Origin: Epiperipatus broadwayi
Lineage: Eukaryota > Onychophora > Udeonychophora > Euonychophora > Peripatidae
Direction: 5' to 3'
NCBI GenBank assembly: GCA_028023455.1
Contig: JAQFVV010000030.1
Coordinates: forward strand, 9,078,876 to 9,142,875
DNA length: 64,000 nucleotides
The translations under genes and the position numbers were made by a program. This document shows, in pieces, positions 23,733-36,194 of this stretch (its first letter is position 1; the number at the start of each line of letters is the position of its first letter). Below the pieces are notes generated by a model, which saw nothing but the letters and a program-made list of their open reading frames with translations, was not told the origin of the DNA and ran no database searches.

Positions 23733-24001
23733 CTTTAGTATTTTCCAACCAATGACTATTACCCTGAAGGCATATAAATCACATGATCTGCATCTTTAGT
23801 ATTTTCCAACCAATGATGTATCACCCTGAAAGCATATCAGTCTAATCTTGCGATCTTTAACGTACCAGGTTCACGTGATCTGTGTACAAATTTTAGTGAT
23901 TGCATTTGTCCGCAAATCACTTGGAGACATTATCTTAAAGATTGGAAGATCAGACTGATATGGCTTCAGGGTAATATGTCATCGGTTGGAAAATACTAAA
24001 G
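23733..24001. mobile_element. TIR/MITE element with a partial tandem copy
   Basis: 23794-24001 (208 bp) has inverted ends CTTTAGTATTTTCCAACC / GGTTGGAAAATACTAAAG, and the similarity continues inward for about 60 bp (CACCCTGAAAGCATATCAGTCT with AGACTGATATGGCTTCAGGGT). Just upstream, 23733-23790 repeats the left end (CTTTAGTATTTTCCAACCAATGA...ACCCTGAAGGCATAT), so a truncated second copy lies head to tail with the first. Confidence 0.7.
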
Positions 24002-24706
24002 AACCATTTATTTTTTGTAACTAACATTAAATTATTAGAGCATTGATCAAAGGTTATAGTTATAATAAATGAAAAATATTTTATAAAAGTAATAGTATTA
24101 TAAGAAAAGTCATATCATTATTCATATAGTAAAAATAAATATTAAGTATTTACATATAATCTAAAATCTCAAGTAACCACGTATTAATCTGTGAATTTTG
24201 TCCAGACAAATTTCAATTGTAGAGAAAAAAACTTTCCAATTATTTACAATTGAGGCACGGCATTCAATCTTTTTATGTTAAATAGCTGTATTTTTTTGCA
24301 CGGATGTATTGAAGGATTTTTTAAGAATAAAATTTCCCTTATCTGTAGGTTGAGATTGTTGATAGCTTAAGAATTGATTGTTATCATTTCTTTTTTTATA
24401 TATATCTGTATGAATAGTTTTTGTTTTCAATTTACTAATTTATATTTATAAGCTACAGCATACTTAAAACCATGCATGAGAATAATGCAATAAAATTTAG
24501 AAGTGTAATTTTATTAAATAATTATTTATTATTGAAAATTTTAGATATTTTAAAAATTTGAGAAATATGATCTATTTTTGTTTTTAAAGCAACTATTTTA
24601 CGATTATTTTTAAACTCATTTATTTCCATATATTTTTTGAATTAATTAGCACAATGATTCATATATATATATATAGCTATCTTAATATAAGCTGAGCAGT
24701 AATTGT
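24002..24706. other. Unassigned A+T-rich DNA
   Basis: No gene; a (TA)n run at about 24658-24675. Confidence 0.5.
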
Positions 24707-24893
24707 ATATATGTGTGGAGATGGTAATCTAGACCAACTGATAAGTGCTGGTTTAGCACGAAATACATATACTGGTGATTTTTTATCTTTCAACATATAT
24801 GTGATTAAGGGTGTCAGCAGTATGAGATAGTGTGGATAGTTGAAAGTCATGTGAAAGACTGAGTTCAAACTCCTATATATTACATATTGGAGT
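24707..24893 (+). mobile_element. Hammerhead-carrying SINE, family E, copy 3
   Basis: Plus-strand copy of the family at 5880-6048: hammerhead segment at 24724-24780, a linker, TGAGATAGTGTGGATAGTTG (A-box region) and GAGTTCAAACTCC (B box). Its opposite orientation and distance from the others show that the family is dispersed. Confidence 0.7.
24724..24780 (+). ncRNA. Degenerate hammerhead ribozyme
   Basis: Stem I ACCAA/CUGGU with distal AAUC/GAUU, core CUGAUAA, a perfect 6-bp stem II (GUGCUG/UAGCAC with one G-U), GAAA, stem III AUAC/AUAU. The invariant G8 is replaced by A, and stem I has a C-A mismatch at the cleavage site, so this copy should be inactive. Stem II here has the canonical closing G-C that is G-U in the 5984 copy. 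Confidence 0.6.
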
Positions 24894-26876
24894 GCAGGTA
24901 TGAAAAAGCCTGTACTGTAGAAAAAAATATATATATATTAATAATGAAAACAGAACATCAAAATTTAACTTATCACAAATATAATTTTTTTTCCCAAAGA
25001 TTCTTATTCTTAGTGAATACTTTATTAACCATTGTATTGTTTGCTTCAGAAGGCACCTGAACTATTGTGATTTTTGAATATATAATTCATAATGACATAA
25101 ACAATGTTTTATCAGTGAATGCAATGTTTCAGTAATGAATTTATAATTTTCTTTTTATTTTTGTTCTCAGATAATTATGGTATAAAAATAACCTTAAAAT
25201 ACATTGCACAATTAAGGAGAATTATTTACATTATATTAGTAAAAACAAAATGTAGTTTTTTTTTTAAGTTTCTCAAATCAGTTTTTTTTTGTTTCAAGTA
25301 TATATATAGTTAATGATGTTTTTAATAATTTATAAAATATATTTTATTTGTTCCATTTACTATGTAGTGAGAAAGAAAATATTTTTTTAAACACTTAATT
25401 TTGATATTTTCAGCTGTACATACAGTTTTTAAATTTTTCTTTCCATTATCTCTTTTATAAAGTGCTCTATTCTTTCAGATTTAACCTACTTTTAAATTAA
25501 AAAAATATGTTATTAATCTTACGATGATTTTTACGATTTTATATAAAAATGAAAATTTAACTCTCTTTGAACTGCTATGTAGACTTTTTAAATTTCATTT
25601 CCTGGTTGAGTCCCTCTATCGGCAAAATAAAGATATTGCTTGACTATTATAAATTTCAAGGCGCATTGGATACAGATTATAGCCTGTCTTAAAAGTATTT
25701 ACATATACTTCCTGTGCACTTAATAAATATTATAACTCTACAATATGATGTAAAATGTTTTACTTCATTTTATAACATTTTCATTCTGAGCTAATCTCTA
25801 GTTTAGTACAATAATTAAATGTTTAACTCTAGAAAACAAAATCCATAAATCTTAACACTTCCGATGCTCAAACTCCATATGACTTTTTGAACAATCACTG
25901 ATTTAATTTTTTAGCTGAATCAATGCAAGGGCTGTAATAGATTATTTTTGAGAACTGCTATTTTGTTTGAACTTTTTAAAAAATCATGTTAAAATAGAAA
26001 AACCTTCAAACATATATTTTTAAAAATAAAACAATACACTGTAAACGACAAATATTAAATTTTAATTAATTAGTGCTAACAGTTTTTAGTTATATAAACA
26101 TTAAATAATTTTACTGCTTTCTTTAGTGATAAAAAATATATATTTAAAAACGAAGTATGCCTTCAGCAAAATAGATTTCTACAAAAGCTTACAGAATTAG
26201 AATATTACAAATGTGTTTTAATGGAAATAAATGATTGAAAACAGCCTTTTCTAGAGATTGGAAGTCATCTAGAGGTAATGCAGTTGTTTATATCTAAACA
26301 AAACTCATCATATTATAGATGAAGGTCACAAAACATAAACGTCACAAACAATTAGAGAATAATATATAGTATATAAAAATGTGACATCATCTATTTATTT
26401 TCATATAGCTTTATATATTGGTATATAGTTAGTTTAGAAACATGCAAGATTGTTAACATGATTATTAATTCATTTTGCCATGTAAAAGAAAAATGGAAAA
26501 TTGATTGTTTAAAACTGTTGTAACAGCATGACTCATTTAAATTCATACATGTTGCCTATGATATTTTAAATTTTGTTTCCAGCTGCTAAATCAGAACATT
26601 TGAGATATAGATAAGGCTGCTGAAAGATTTTACAATTGATGATGTTATGTTTCTCAATGTTTATTTACAGAATAGCTTTATGCTTTAGTTTAATTTCATG
26701 TGTACATATATTTAAATAACTAATATTTTTTTAGATATTTATTAAATACATTGTAATTAAACAATAATTTGATTTATATTTCTATTCCTCTCTGTATATT
26801 TAACTATCTTTATATACAACCATACTTTTCTTTGTCAACAAGTTTAGGATCAAAGCATTGTTTTTTCTTTTTAATA
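24894..26876. other. Unassigned A+T-rich DNA
   Basis: No gene or element recognised. A patch at about 25595-25690 is slightly richer in G+C but has no open frame worth reporting. Confidence 0.5.
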
Positions 26877-26958
26877 TGTCAAAGCGTTGACTGGGAAGCA
26901 AAACTGGGTCAGCTGCTTTGGAAGGCAGCTATGCTAACCGCTAGGCCACCAATGCTCA
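26877..26958 (-). tRNA. tRNA-Gly(TCC)-like pseudogene/element
   Basis: On the minus strand 26955-26884 folds as a 72-nt cloverleaf: GCATTGG acceptor, A box TGGCCTAGCGG, anticodon arm with CTTCCAA, T arm, and acceptor 3' strand TCAACGC. The body closely follows animal tRNA-Gly(UCC). The anticodon is TCC, but the loop is 8 nt, one acceptor pair is lost and the T-loop reads TTTTGCT, not TTCGA. It is flanked by TGTCAA-type arms also seen in the three copies at 56341-56825. So it is a repeat family derived from tRNA-Gly, probably not a functional tRNA. Confidence 0.65.
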
Positions 26959-27331
26959 AAAATAAATGATTGTCAAACATAGTCTTTATTTTTCAAATAT
27001 ATTTTGATGTGTGAAAAATAAAAAGAACTCATTACATAATATAAATCCACATAAAACATAAATACAGCAAATAAGAAAAAAAATTAAATATAAAAAAAAT
27101 ATATTATACAGTAAACAAACTATCAAAAATCCAGTGCATTTGGAACCCATTGTACATATATTAAGGCACAAAAAAATATTAAATTAATTTAACCTCTCTA
27201 TAAGCATTGATGAAAAAACATGTACTCAAATTAATAATGGTTTTATTTAAAATTATTAATTGTATTTTTTATTCATTGATTATTTAAATACAATTTTAGT
27301 AAAAACAAAAGTCTAAAATAAGAAAGGTGGA

Positions 27332-27778
27332 TGGTACTAGAGTATTAAAGCTACAACATGGGACATGTATTAGTCCTATTGCACCTGTTCACGATCATCA
27401 ATCTGCTGATAACTTTGTAATCTTGTAATCTGACCAAAATAACATGTACACAGATCTTGCAATTTGGACATTACAATGCCATTGTTGTTGGAAGTAGATC
27501 ACTGCATCCATTTCAGTACTTGGTAATTTCCTAAACAAAAAATAACTGAAAATGTCAAAGTATTACAAAAAAAACCAGATCATTTTGGAAAAAAAAAATC
27601 TTGTTAATAGAAAAAATCGCATAGAAAAAAAAATCTTGTTGTTAAAAAAAAACACATTTTCACATATACTCACAGAGATTTTTTTTTTTCAATTTGATGT
27701 TCCCACACTATTACACATTTATTGTGGATGTGAAAAGACCTATCTCCCCTATGTTACAGCTTTAATACTTAAGTACCA
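27332..27778. mobile_element. TIR element, family J, short copy
   Basis: 447 bp with ends TGGTACTAGAGTATTAAAGC and the inverse of TGGTACTTAAGTATTAAAGC. The left part matches the right end of the J copies at 9712 and 42643 (ACATGTATTAG, CAATCTGCTGATAACTTTGTAA), and the right part matches their left end (GGGGAGATAGG, CCACAATAAATGTG), so it lies in the opposite orientation with most of the interior deleted. Confidence 0.65.
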
Positions 27779-28789
27779 GATGGATGAATTACAGGAATAA
27801 TAAAACTAAATAGACTATTATACATATGTTCCTCTATTACACATAACATTTACACAAAAATGAATATACTATGTAATTGCAAAAATAATTACTGCATCAG
27901 ATTAACAATATGTAAATAAACACAAATGAATAACTTAAAAAAATGGTACTGAAAGAAAAAGAGGACTTGGGGTTCCAAGAATGAATATCATGAAGGATTG
28001 AATAAAATCATACGAAATTTTAAAATATACTTATAATTTAAATTGATTATAAGAATGAAATTTCAAAAATTATCAAAATTGTCTATCATTTTGATATATA
28101 TATATATATAAGTAGGCAGTAAAAATGAGATGATGATGCTTAGAAGAGTAAAAGTTTATATTTATCTCATATAAACTGTTTAAAATATAGTGAAACTTAA
28201 AATTTGCTTTAATGAGTGCATATCTGTGTGGGTATATATGTAATGAAACTGCATCTGAGAAGACAAAGATTTTTAAGTTTTAAAAACTAATTATTAAAAA
28301 TTAATTCATAAAAAAATAATTATGTTGTAAAAAATTTCACTTATCTGATAATTATTGTCAATATTAATTTATTATTTAAATATTTTTAATTATTACACTT
28401 AAGGCTAAAATTATAATTAATTATATCGTCAGAATAATTATCATCCGTGTTAGTGTGTGTTCCCTATTACAATCATTTCACTTGTCTGTTTTAAATATCA
28501 GCTTTATAAAATAATTATCAACATACGTTTAAAAAATTGGAACAACCTTTTATAAAACTATCTTTTAATTGAATTAAAAATAATTATAAATATTTATATA
28601 AGTTCTAAATAAACAACTTCATTATTTATATACATACAGTGATTAAAATAATAGTTTACAAGATTACACAAAGTCAATGAGTCAGATTTGAAAAAAAGAT
28701 TTGTCTGCACCGAAAAGTTTAGTAATATTGCATCGAACTTATAAAGTAATATGATATTATGAATGATTACAATAAGAGTGCCCTATTCA
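27779..28789. other. Unassigned A+T-rich DNA
   Basis: Low complexity; a (TA)n run at about 28095-28111. No gene. Confidence 0.5.
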
Positions 28790-31320
28790 TTAGTAGTCAC
28801 TGTTTGTATAATTTTTTTGTGAATCTCTTCTGCTAGAGACAGATAGCCTGATTGGAGATGGGTTAGCTCTGGTGATGTTGTTAAATGTGAATAAGGGAAT
28901 ATTTACAAGGGTAATCCAAGTTTGTATTATATCAATCATCACGTTACTGAACTTGAAGAGTTCAATGTAAATTTTATAGAAAAGAAATTTAGAGTTATGG
29001 TTAGGCTGTAGTATATAGTTTTGCCAGTGCTAAAATTTATTTCGATCAAGGTGAATAGTTACCATTAATGTTAGATGATCAAAAAAGGATGAGTTATTAA
29101 AAGATTGATTGATCATGAGATGTAGCACTGGTGATTTATGTCTACCTTTATCAAATGATATTGAGTTATAAGGAAACCTTCACTACTCAACAGAGGGAAA
29201 GAGAGTATATATACTCATTTTGAGATGAAGGTGGCATAGTTCCTACTGAATGGCTGAGATGTGGAAACAAATAAGGAGTTTAGAGTTAGTTTATTAATTA
29301 TTTGTGGGCCACATGGGAGGTAGATAATTGCTATATTTAATACTATGGATGGATATTACATTGTGATGATTAGAATATTAAAATCCAAATAGAGTATTTT
29401 AAATGCTTTACAAGGCATATATTGGATATCAAAGGACCAGTGTCAACTGAAGATGAGTTAGATAATCTGGAAAATAGAACTCCTGTTATGAAAGTAGTTG
29501 GATGGATCTGTCTGTGAGGTATTGCATATTTTTGTTTCTGTTAAATCAAGTAAGTGCAGTTGAATTACATCAATCCATTTTGACAGCTGAAAGATTTTAT
29601 TGGGTTGGTTTCAACCCCTAACATTAAATGCACCAAACCTAAAACACCTAAAGAATAATATATATACCAAAGCAAGGCAATTTTACTAATTATTTTATAT
29701 CTAGATTTGATTTTAAGTCATTATTAAAAAGCATCAGCTCATGGCCTTCAGCTATTACATCATGGCTAAAGTGCATGTTACGTGCAATCATATCTACATT
29801 GGAAACTTTATCATCTTCAGATGAGAGATTAAAATCAGATTCCTGTGTGATATTAGTTATGGTTTTAATCTTATTTAGATGAACAGTTAGTAGGAGATCT
29901 TCAACTTCACTTGACACTGTATACTTTCTTTTGCTTCCACTGCTTACATAGTGGAACACTTGGCTTTTTTTGAAGGTGATGTCATCACTGATAGAAACAG
30001 ACATCTTCAGGATGGCATAATCTAAAATATCTACAGAATTTATTAATTGGAATATTGTGAGGGATAGAGGGGGTAATATTATCCATTAATGTTTGGTAGA
30101 TTAGTGGTATATTGGAATCTATATTTATTGACCTTTGTTGCAAGCTTTCATTTTTTAGTAGTGTGTAGCAAGTTTATCTTTTGTAGAATTATCACTGATA
30201 TGAAATTTAGTGCTTATCAACATCTCACTTGTTATATTTTAAATATCATGTGTGTGATTTTGCTTTTCGAGCACTGGTGCAAAATAGTTGCAATCATGCC
30301 ACATTGTTGTACGTTACACTTGGGCAGGTATTTACAATATGTATTTTCTACTTGCAATAAAAACACTGTAGCTTTAATCCATAAATTATTAACATCAGCA
30401 TGACCTCCTAATCTGATATTTATGGTGATATATTGTTAGGATCAATTCCTTTGTGAAACATGACTTTAAATTGAAAAGTATTACTTTATATTGGGTTTAT
30501 AAGCTTTAATCCTATTACAACTCCAAAGGGCTGCATTATTTTTTGGAAATCATAGCTTAAGTATACATTTTTCCAAATGTCAGTAATGTAATTTATTTGA
30601 TGTTGATTTACATGAAAGAGTGCATATTTATTAAGAATTTTAATTGTTCTTTTGAACTGTCTTTTGCTTTTCATTGTGAATTCAAATGCTATATATCTGG
30701 AGTTTGGGTATTCAGCAATCCAATAAACAACATCTCACATATTGTAATTGCTTAGAGCTTCATATAACAAATGTTTCAAAAATTGGTATAAAGAATAATA
30801 GATATCGATAACTGCAAATGTAATTGATTTGTCTGAAAAGAAATGTTTAAAGGAATCAAATAGATCTTTTGTAATTGTGTTCTGTCACTGTCATATAACT
30901 CAAGATTTCATCCATCCATGTAAGCAAAACATTACTATTTGTAAGACTTGAATGTTTGTGCTATATCGCTGGTTGTAGATTTATAAAATCTGCCAGCATT
31001 AGATATTTTGCTATTTTTATTTTCTTTCAAAGTGACTAGATTCTTTTCATTAATAATTTCAGCATTATTTGGCATAGAAGAGATCAATGTTTTAACAGCT
31101 TTAACATATGTTAAATCTGATTTGATATCTTATGTATAATAATTGGAGAGTATATATTACTCCCTATTCAAGATATTCAAACTAACAGCAGCTGTTCTAT
31201 TAATGCTTAAATTTTTTTCTCTACCAGATAGGTTATCTAATAAACTGAGAACATGTTCTTGATTAAAATAAACCTTAATTCTCACCATAGGTTACACAAT
31301 CTCAAGGTATTCGCTCTCTG
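28790..31320 (-). mobile_element. LINE, family G, copy 2 (ORF1 and endonuclease)
   Basis: The 5' half of a LINE on the minus strand. The upstream part (31300-30010) reads in pieces as an ORF1-like protein, with a Cys/His-bearing block near 30330-30240 (ENTYCKYLPKC region) suggesting a zinc knuckle. An open ORF1 segment follows at 30004-29690. The APE endonuclease remnant begins near 29590 with LDLTETKI (the E of the first catalytic motif), continues with IIYLPCGP near 29330, and reaches LPYNSISFDKGRHKSP and SSFFDHLTLMVTIHLD near 29165-29040, matching the same region of the 12970-16020 copy. It is truncated at about 28790 before the RT. Confidence 0.65.
29690..30004 (-). pseudogene. ORF1-like fragment of the family G LINE
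   Basis: A 104-codon open frame, acidic and serine-rich (SSEVEDLL, NLSSEDDKVSNVDMI), lying immediately 5' of the endonuclease remnant of the same LINE. Position and strand fit the C-terminal part of ORF1, an RNA-binding protein. No domain is recognisable within it. Because it is surrounded by broken frames, I treat it as a remnant. Confidence 0.4.
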
Positions 31321-31522
31321 GTGGCAACTATATATTATTATTATATCAATAGCATTTGTTTAACTTTTAAAGAAAAGATTAATTTCAGTTAAATAATAAC
31401 CAGCTGAGGTGCTCTCAATCTAGAAAATCATATTCATAGCATTCAAACCTGTCAGCTGAGATTAATTCAGAAAAAAGCACAAAATTTGATAACTGAGTTA
31501 TATATTTAAATCTCTGAAGTTT

Positions 31523-31662
31523 AGATGTAATTATAGGGGACTTGAACCATGACTTTCGAGTTCCCCTCTGCTATCCAATCTATCTCATACAACCAATACA
31601 CATGATCACACTCATGTGAAAAAATAAATGATCTCCAATATACGTATTTCATGCTGATGATT
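31523..31662 (-). mobile_element. SINE family E, truncated copy 4
   Basis: Minus-strand B box (GGTTCAAGTCCCC), A-box region and the 3' half of the hammerhead (CAGCAUGAAAUACGUAUAUUGG near 31655-31630). The stem III sequence AUACGUAU is here a perfect palindrome. The 5' half of the ribozyme (stem I strand and the intact core) is missing beyond GAUGA. The tail ends TAATTACATCTAAACTTC, shared with the fragment at 35945. Confidence 0.6.
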
Positions 31663-31715
31663 TTGTTGATTTACATACCCCACTTTCTTGATAAAATGAC
31701 ACATAAGACTTTTAG

Positions 31716-31921
31716 TTTATTGTGTAGGTGTTATTAAAACAGGCAAAAACTCACTATACATATTGCCACACTGCAAGCTAGAGTAATCAATGGATGCCAG
31801 AAGGCTTGTGTATAAACCCCCATCTAGTGCCTACATATCCAATATTTCCAGACTAGTTTCTGGCCTGTGGCCTTCATCAGTAAATGGTGATCATGTGATG
31901 TTTATTGTGTAGGTGTTGTTA
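31716..31921 (-). mobile_element. Short retroelement, family F, with target duplication
   Basis: 31716-31736 and 31901-31921 are 21-bp direct repeats (TTTATTGTGTAGGTGTT-R-TTA, one mismatch) enclosing 164 bp. Read on the minus strand the insert has a hammerhead-like core near its start, then CACAAGCCTTCTGGCATCC, CATTGATTACTCT and an end GTTTTTGCCTGTTTT. The second half recurs at 46491-46591 and twice at 8721-8825. Long target duplications point to target-primed reverse transcription. Alternatively the 21-bp repeats are the overlap of two units of a tandem repeat of about 185 bp. Confidence 0.6.
31848..31880 (-). ncRNA. Hammerhead-like core of family F
   Basis: On the minus strand CUGAUGA is followed by a GGCC-ACA-GGCC hairpin, GAAA, a palindromic stem III ACUAGU and C, giving the classical GUC cleavage triplet. 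Departures from the consensus are an A-A mismatch where stem II should close (A before GGCC and A before GAAA) and a weak stem I (U-A, two G-U, A-U). It is clearly built like a hammerhead but may be inactive. It is distinct in sequence from the family E ribozyme. Confidence 0.5.
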
Positions 31922-32144
31922 GCTTTATTATTTTGCTGCAGAACACCAACTGTGTGGACATCCATTTTTTGATGTCTTGTATTTGGAAAATTTTTGATAT
32001 TTTTTCTGTTACCTTTTTATTCCATATAATTGGTTTGAAATGTTTGTGGCATTTGCAATAATAATTTATTGCCTAATAATGACAATTATATCTCTTGTCA
32101 AGGCTTAATAGTAATATGCACTGTACATATTTAACATACAGACA

Positions 32145-35100
32145 TGTCATTAAGAAAAAAGCAAGCCTGGAAGTGTTCCTTTTGTAGAGCTTCTTTTTCT
32201 ACTACTAATGTGGACTTAAATTCTACCATTATAATGAACAACTCAGTTTTTTGACTGATCATATATGGAGAAATTAGTTGCTATCAGTTATTCATAATGC
32301 ATCATTGGAACTTACACAAACCATTTTAAAAATTTAAGGTGATTTTGATATTTTGCATCAAAATGATAACAGGAATAATCAGTAGATTTCTTGTTTATCT
32401 AGTACCTATGATGCATATGACAAGGATGTATCTTTATTGAAAGATAAAGTTGAGGCTTTGGAAAGATTGCAAATGGCTTTTGGTATTGAATTTAAAGGTA
32501 TCCTTTATCAAAATAATAAAACCTTACTGTTGTTTCCAAGATGGCAAATAAGCTTGGGATTAAAGCTTTTCAATCAAATAATTTACAGCAATTATTTCAC
32601 ACAAAAGCTAAATCAAACAAACCAGGACTTGTTGTTGCTTATTTAACTTCTTGAACATAACTAGATTATTTTTTACTTAAAATGAAATGTATTATAAATG
32701 ACTAATTTTTTATTCTTAAAAAATAATTGTCACATATTTATGTGAATGAATAGATTTCTTTGGTTAGTCGATGTCTTTTCTGGAAAGCAAAACAAAAGAT
32801 ATGTGATCAATTAAAAATGGTTTAGTCTATGTTAGAAATGATACTAATTCTTCCAATATTGTTAAAAATGAAACAGAATCACAATCAAACTGGATTTTGG
32901 ATTGCAAAGCCTTAAAAATTTATCATATGAATATTTGTATTATAAAAACTCATTTTAAAATAATAATTCAATATAATACTTCTGTTAATACAATTTATAA
33001 AACACAATATAACAATTTGTCAATTGCTAAAACAGAAAATCATTAGTATAAATAAAATAATTATTGCCAAGCATTTTCAACTCCTACGAGTCCTTATCAA
33101 GGCAATAAAAAACTCCCATTTTCTCCTAAGTGATAAATTCAACATTTTATTGCATTGACCAGGAACAACTAATCGAAAAACTGGTTAATTTTGAATTCAT
33201 AGCATGAGATGAATTTTGTATAAGATACGATTCTTTAATCTTGCGTTTTTTATCGTGTGTTTCATGCATTAATATTGCAAAATCCTTTGGACTACATATT
33301 GGCAAGAGTTATGATTCTCCATTTTAGCAATTGACGAATTGTTATATTGTATTTTATAAACTCATTTTGACAAATTAAATATATATTTAAGTGATCGTTC
33401 CTTATGTTTTTATATTATTGTTCTGTCTGAGATATGGATTTCTCATGAGGAATGACCTTTATATAATTTGGACAGTTGCATTTATATTCATGTTTTGAAG
33501 GTGTAATAATTTGCATAAAAACAGGTTGAAAATCTAGCACTTATTACTGCTGAACTAGTAATGTTTAATTTTTCTAATAGAATTCTTATATTAATTACAA
33601 TCTCTAGATCATGTATTAATTCTGTTATATTTTTATTTATGAACTTAATAATTTAATATCTAATTTGAAGTCATCTTCTACCATAATAATTGTCAATATG
33701 AATATTGATTTATTAGTCAGAAAATATAATTCTGTCTATAGATATTTGGATTTATTATATAGTTATGGTTTTAGTCAAGTATATTTTTTAACATATGCAT
33801 ATAACACCATTTTCTAAATCTCTGCTTGATCATATTTTTATTAGACTAGACCCGCATTATAAGTATGAATCTGGTGTATCTGATTTAATCATTATGAACC
33901 ATTTTGAAGTTCTTTTGAAAATGTCTGTAGCTTGTGATAATCCAGTTGCTTATAGATATGTTAACAAATTATCACGTTAAATTAAATAATTTATTATTCA
34001 TTCAGAACTGAGTTTGTATTTTTGGCCTGGATAATGTAGATAAGGCCTTGTACAATTTCAGAATATTTGTAGTTCGTTGATAAGGCAACGTTTTGTATTA
34101 AATTGAATAGTAAATGTAGAAAATGTTCTCTGTGGATTTTGGATGTTTAGTTGGTTAAAAAAAATAGTTTGAGAAATAGTTAAAAATGTTCTCCTAATTT
34201 AATTGCTTTGAAGCAGACTAATAAAGAAATTAAATATAACAAAATAGCTATTATTTAATTTTAATTTAAGAATTATTATAGGAAACTTCCTTATAATAAA
34301 ATTACGTCACTGAAACGGAAGGCAATTAACACTCTGATTAAAAAAGTCCTCCAATCAAATTAATTGTCTTAAATATAATAATAACATATTAGAAGTACAT
34401 GGTGATGAAAAACATGTGGCTGATCTTTTTAATAATTTCTTTATATATGTGCCATAAGTGGAATCATCTTTTAACAATTTGACTCTAAATTTATTTTTGA
34501 CTCTTTCTTTTGCTCCAAAGTTTCAGACATTTAATCACCATACAAAATTGATAGTTTAAAAAATATTCATTCTTCTGGTTTAGAAAAATAAATTCGCAAA
34601 TTCTTAAAAATAAGATTTGCTTTTATACTTGTTTTAGTTTACTTAATCTTTCTTTATCGGCTGTTGCTGTTCCTGATTATTTAAAAGTCAATGTTATTAC
34701 ATCCATGTTTAAAAAAAGGTGATTCATTAATTATTAGCAGTTATTGGCCTACTTTAATCATTTCTGTTATTGCTAAGTTATTTAAGATGATAAAGGTGAT
34801 TTCATTCTTGAATACACATAAACGTGCTTTCTGTTTACCAATTTGGATTTGTTTTCTGGAAAGAATACTTTAGATGCCCTTTACAATCATGTACATAATT
34901 TAATATTGCCATTAAATAAAGGCCTCAAGACTAGCTTTTATTTGGATTTATAGAAAGTATTTGTGTCTGTTAATCATACAATTCTTATATATTGATTGTG
35001 TTCATATAGTTTTTGAGGGCATTTTATTGCCTGGTTGTTAAATTATTTAAAAGACAGGAAACAGTTTACTAAATACACGGTATTATTAGTAATTTTGAAT

Positions 35101-35560
35101 TCAGTGATCATGGAGTTCCATGGGTGTCTATACTTGGCCCTATATTATTTTTAATATATATACATTTACATTTTTAGATTACTTTTGAATTCAATGATTT
35201 ATGGTTTTGCTAATGATTTTTCTATGTCTTGTGATGCTACTTCTTATAGTATACTTGAGCAAGTAACTAATAAGGATCTGACATTAATAAATAACTGGCT
35301 TAGGATAAATTGTTTAGTCTTCAATTGCAATAAACTGAGAAATATCTTCTTTTCTTATAAATATTCCGAACATTCATTTAATATCAGTATTTGTAATCAA
35401 TTTAAAGTTCATTCCAATAGGATGTGTACAAGTAGGAATAATTGTTGATAACTATTGTTATTTAGGTGTTTTCATTGATTTAAGGTTATCTTCATTGCCC
35501 ACTTATGTTCTTCATTGTGGAAAATTAATTACTTATTTTGTTATCTAGTTAAATTCTTGA
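32145..35560 (+). mobile_element. CR1/jockey-like LINE, family H, copy 1
   Basis: A decayed plus-strand LINE. 32145-32646 resembles an ORF1: a start with KKQAWKCSFCRASFS (Cys pair) followed by a coiled-coil-like LLKDKVEALERLQMAFGIE. Endonuclease blocks follow: LKIYHMNIC near 32910, then after an inserted MITE DKLNIYLSDRS and IIVLSEIWISHEE near 33370-33450, and SLLDHIFIRLDPH with SGVSDLIIMNHF in 33795-33980. RT blocks are LKKGDSLIISSYWPTLIISVIAKLF (34700-34790), GFANDFSM (35203, a degenerate YADD box), LINNWLRINCLVFNCNKLR and YLGVFIDLRLS near 35460. Frameshifts and stops throughout; inactive. The clade call rests on block order and RT style. Confidence 0.65.
32994..33360. mobile_element. MITE inserted in the LINE endonuclease region
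   Basis: Inverted ends of about 50 bp, TTTATAAAACACAATATAAC...TTGTCAATTGC at the left and its inverse to 33360. It interrupts the family H endonuclease frame, which reads on after the insertion. CTCATTTT occurs at 32949-32956 and again at 33361-33368, at the outer edge of the interruption, as a possible 8-bp target duplication, although the extra 37 bp 32957-32993 is then part of the inserted DNA. Confidence 0.6.
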
Positions 35561-35944
35561 CAAATAAATGTTAATAATAATAGTCGTTTATATAATAAGA
35601 TTAAATAAACTATCTTAAATTGGTTTATTTAAGAAACATATAATGGTGTTGAGTACTATGTAAAGAATTATAATCGTTTTAAAAATATGTTATGGAAAAA
35701 TGTATGTAAAAGAATTATTTGAATATATAAACTATGAATTATCGAATCATAATAAAAAATTGAAAAATATATTAGGAATAAAATATGGCAATAAATAAAA
35801 ATGGTTAAAAGTATAAAATCAAATCTATTTTCTTTGGGGCAAAAACAAATTTTTCTCTCTCAAGTAACTGCCTATTCAAAATTACCTGTAGAGATTTTAT
35901 TATTATCTGAAATTTGTAATATTTAAATACAAGTATAATTAATA

Positions 35945-36020
35945 TACTTGGAGTTTAGATGTAATACAGGGGATTTGAACACAGACTTTCAAGTTCTCTT
36001 CAGCTATCCATGCTATCTCA
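35945..36020 (-). repeat. SINE family E, short fragment
   Basis: On the minus strand a TGAGATAGCATGGATAGCTG A-box region, a B box (GTGTTCAAATCCCC) and the tail TGTATTACATCTAAACTC. The hammerhead part is absent. Confidence 0.55.
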
Positions 36021-36194
36021 TAACTGGAATATTTCTACAACATTCAATTGCCAAAATAAAATCAATTACCACATTCCTATTTCTAAAAGGAACAAAGGAA
36101 GAGTTTTTATTAAAATTGACAAATCAAAACTATTTAAAACAAAATTAGGTACATTTTAAGCAAACGAAACCTTAAGCCTGTGTACCCCATAGAG

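Noticed and set aside
26877-26958. Functional tRNA-Gly(TCC) gene
   Set aside because: 8-nt anticodon loop, a broken acceptor pair, an altered T loop and membership of a repeat family argue for a pseudogene or element.
30089-30403. 104-codon plus-strand frame
   Set aside because: Antisense to the ORF1 region of the minus-strand family G LINE.
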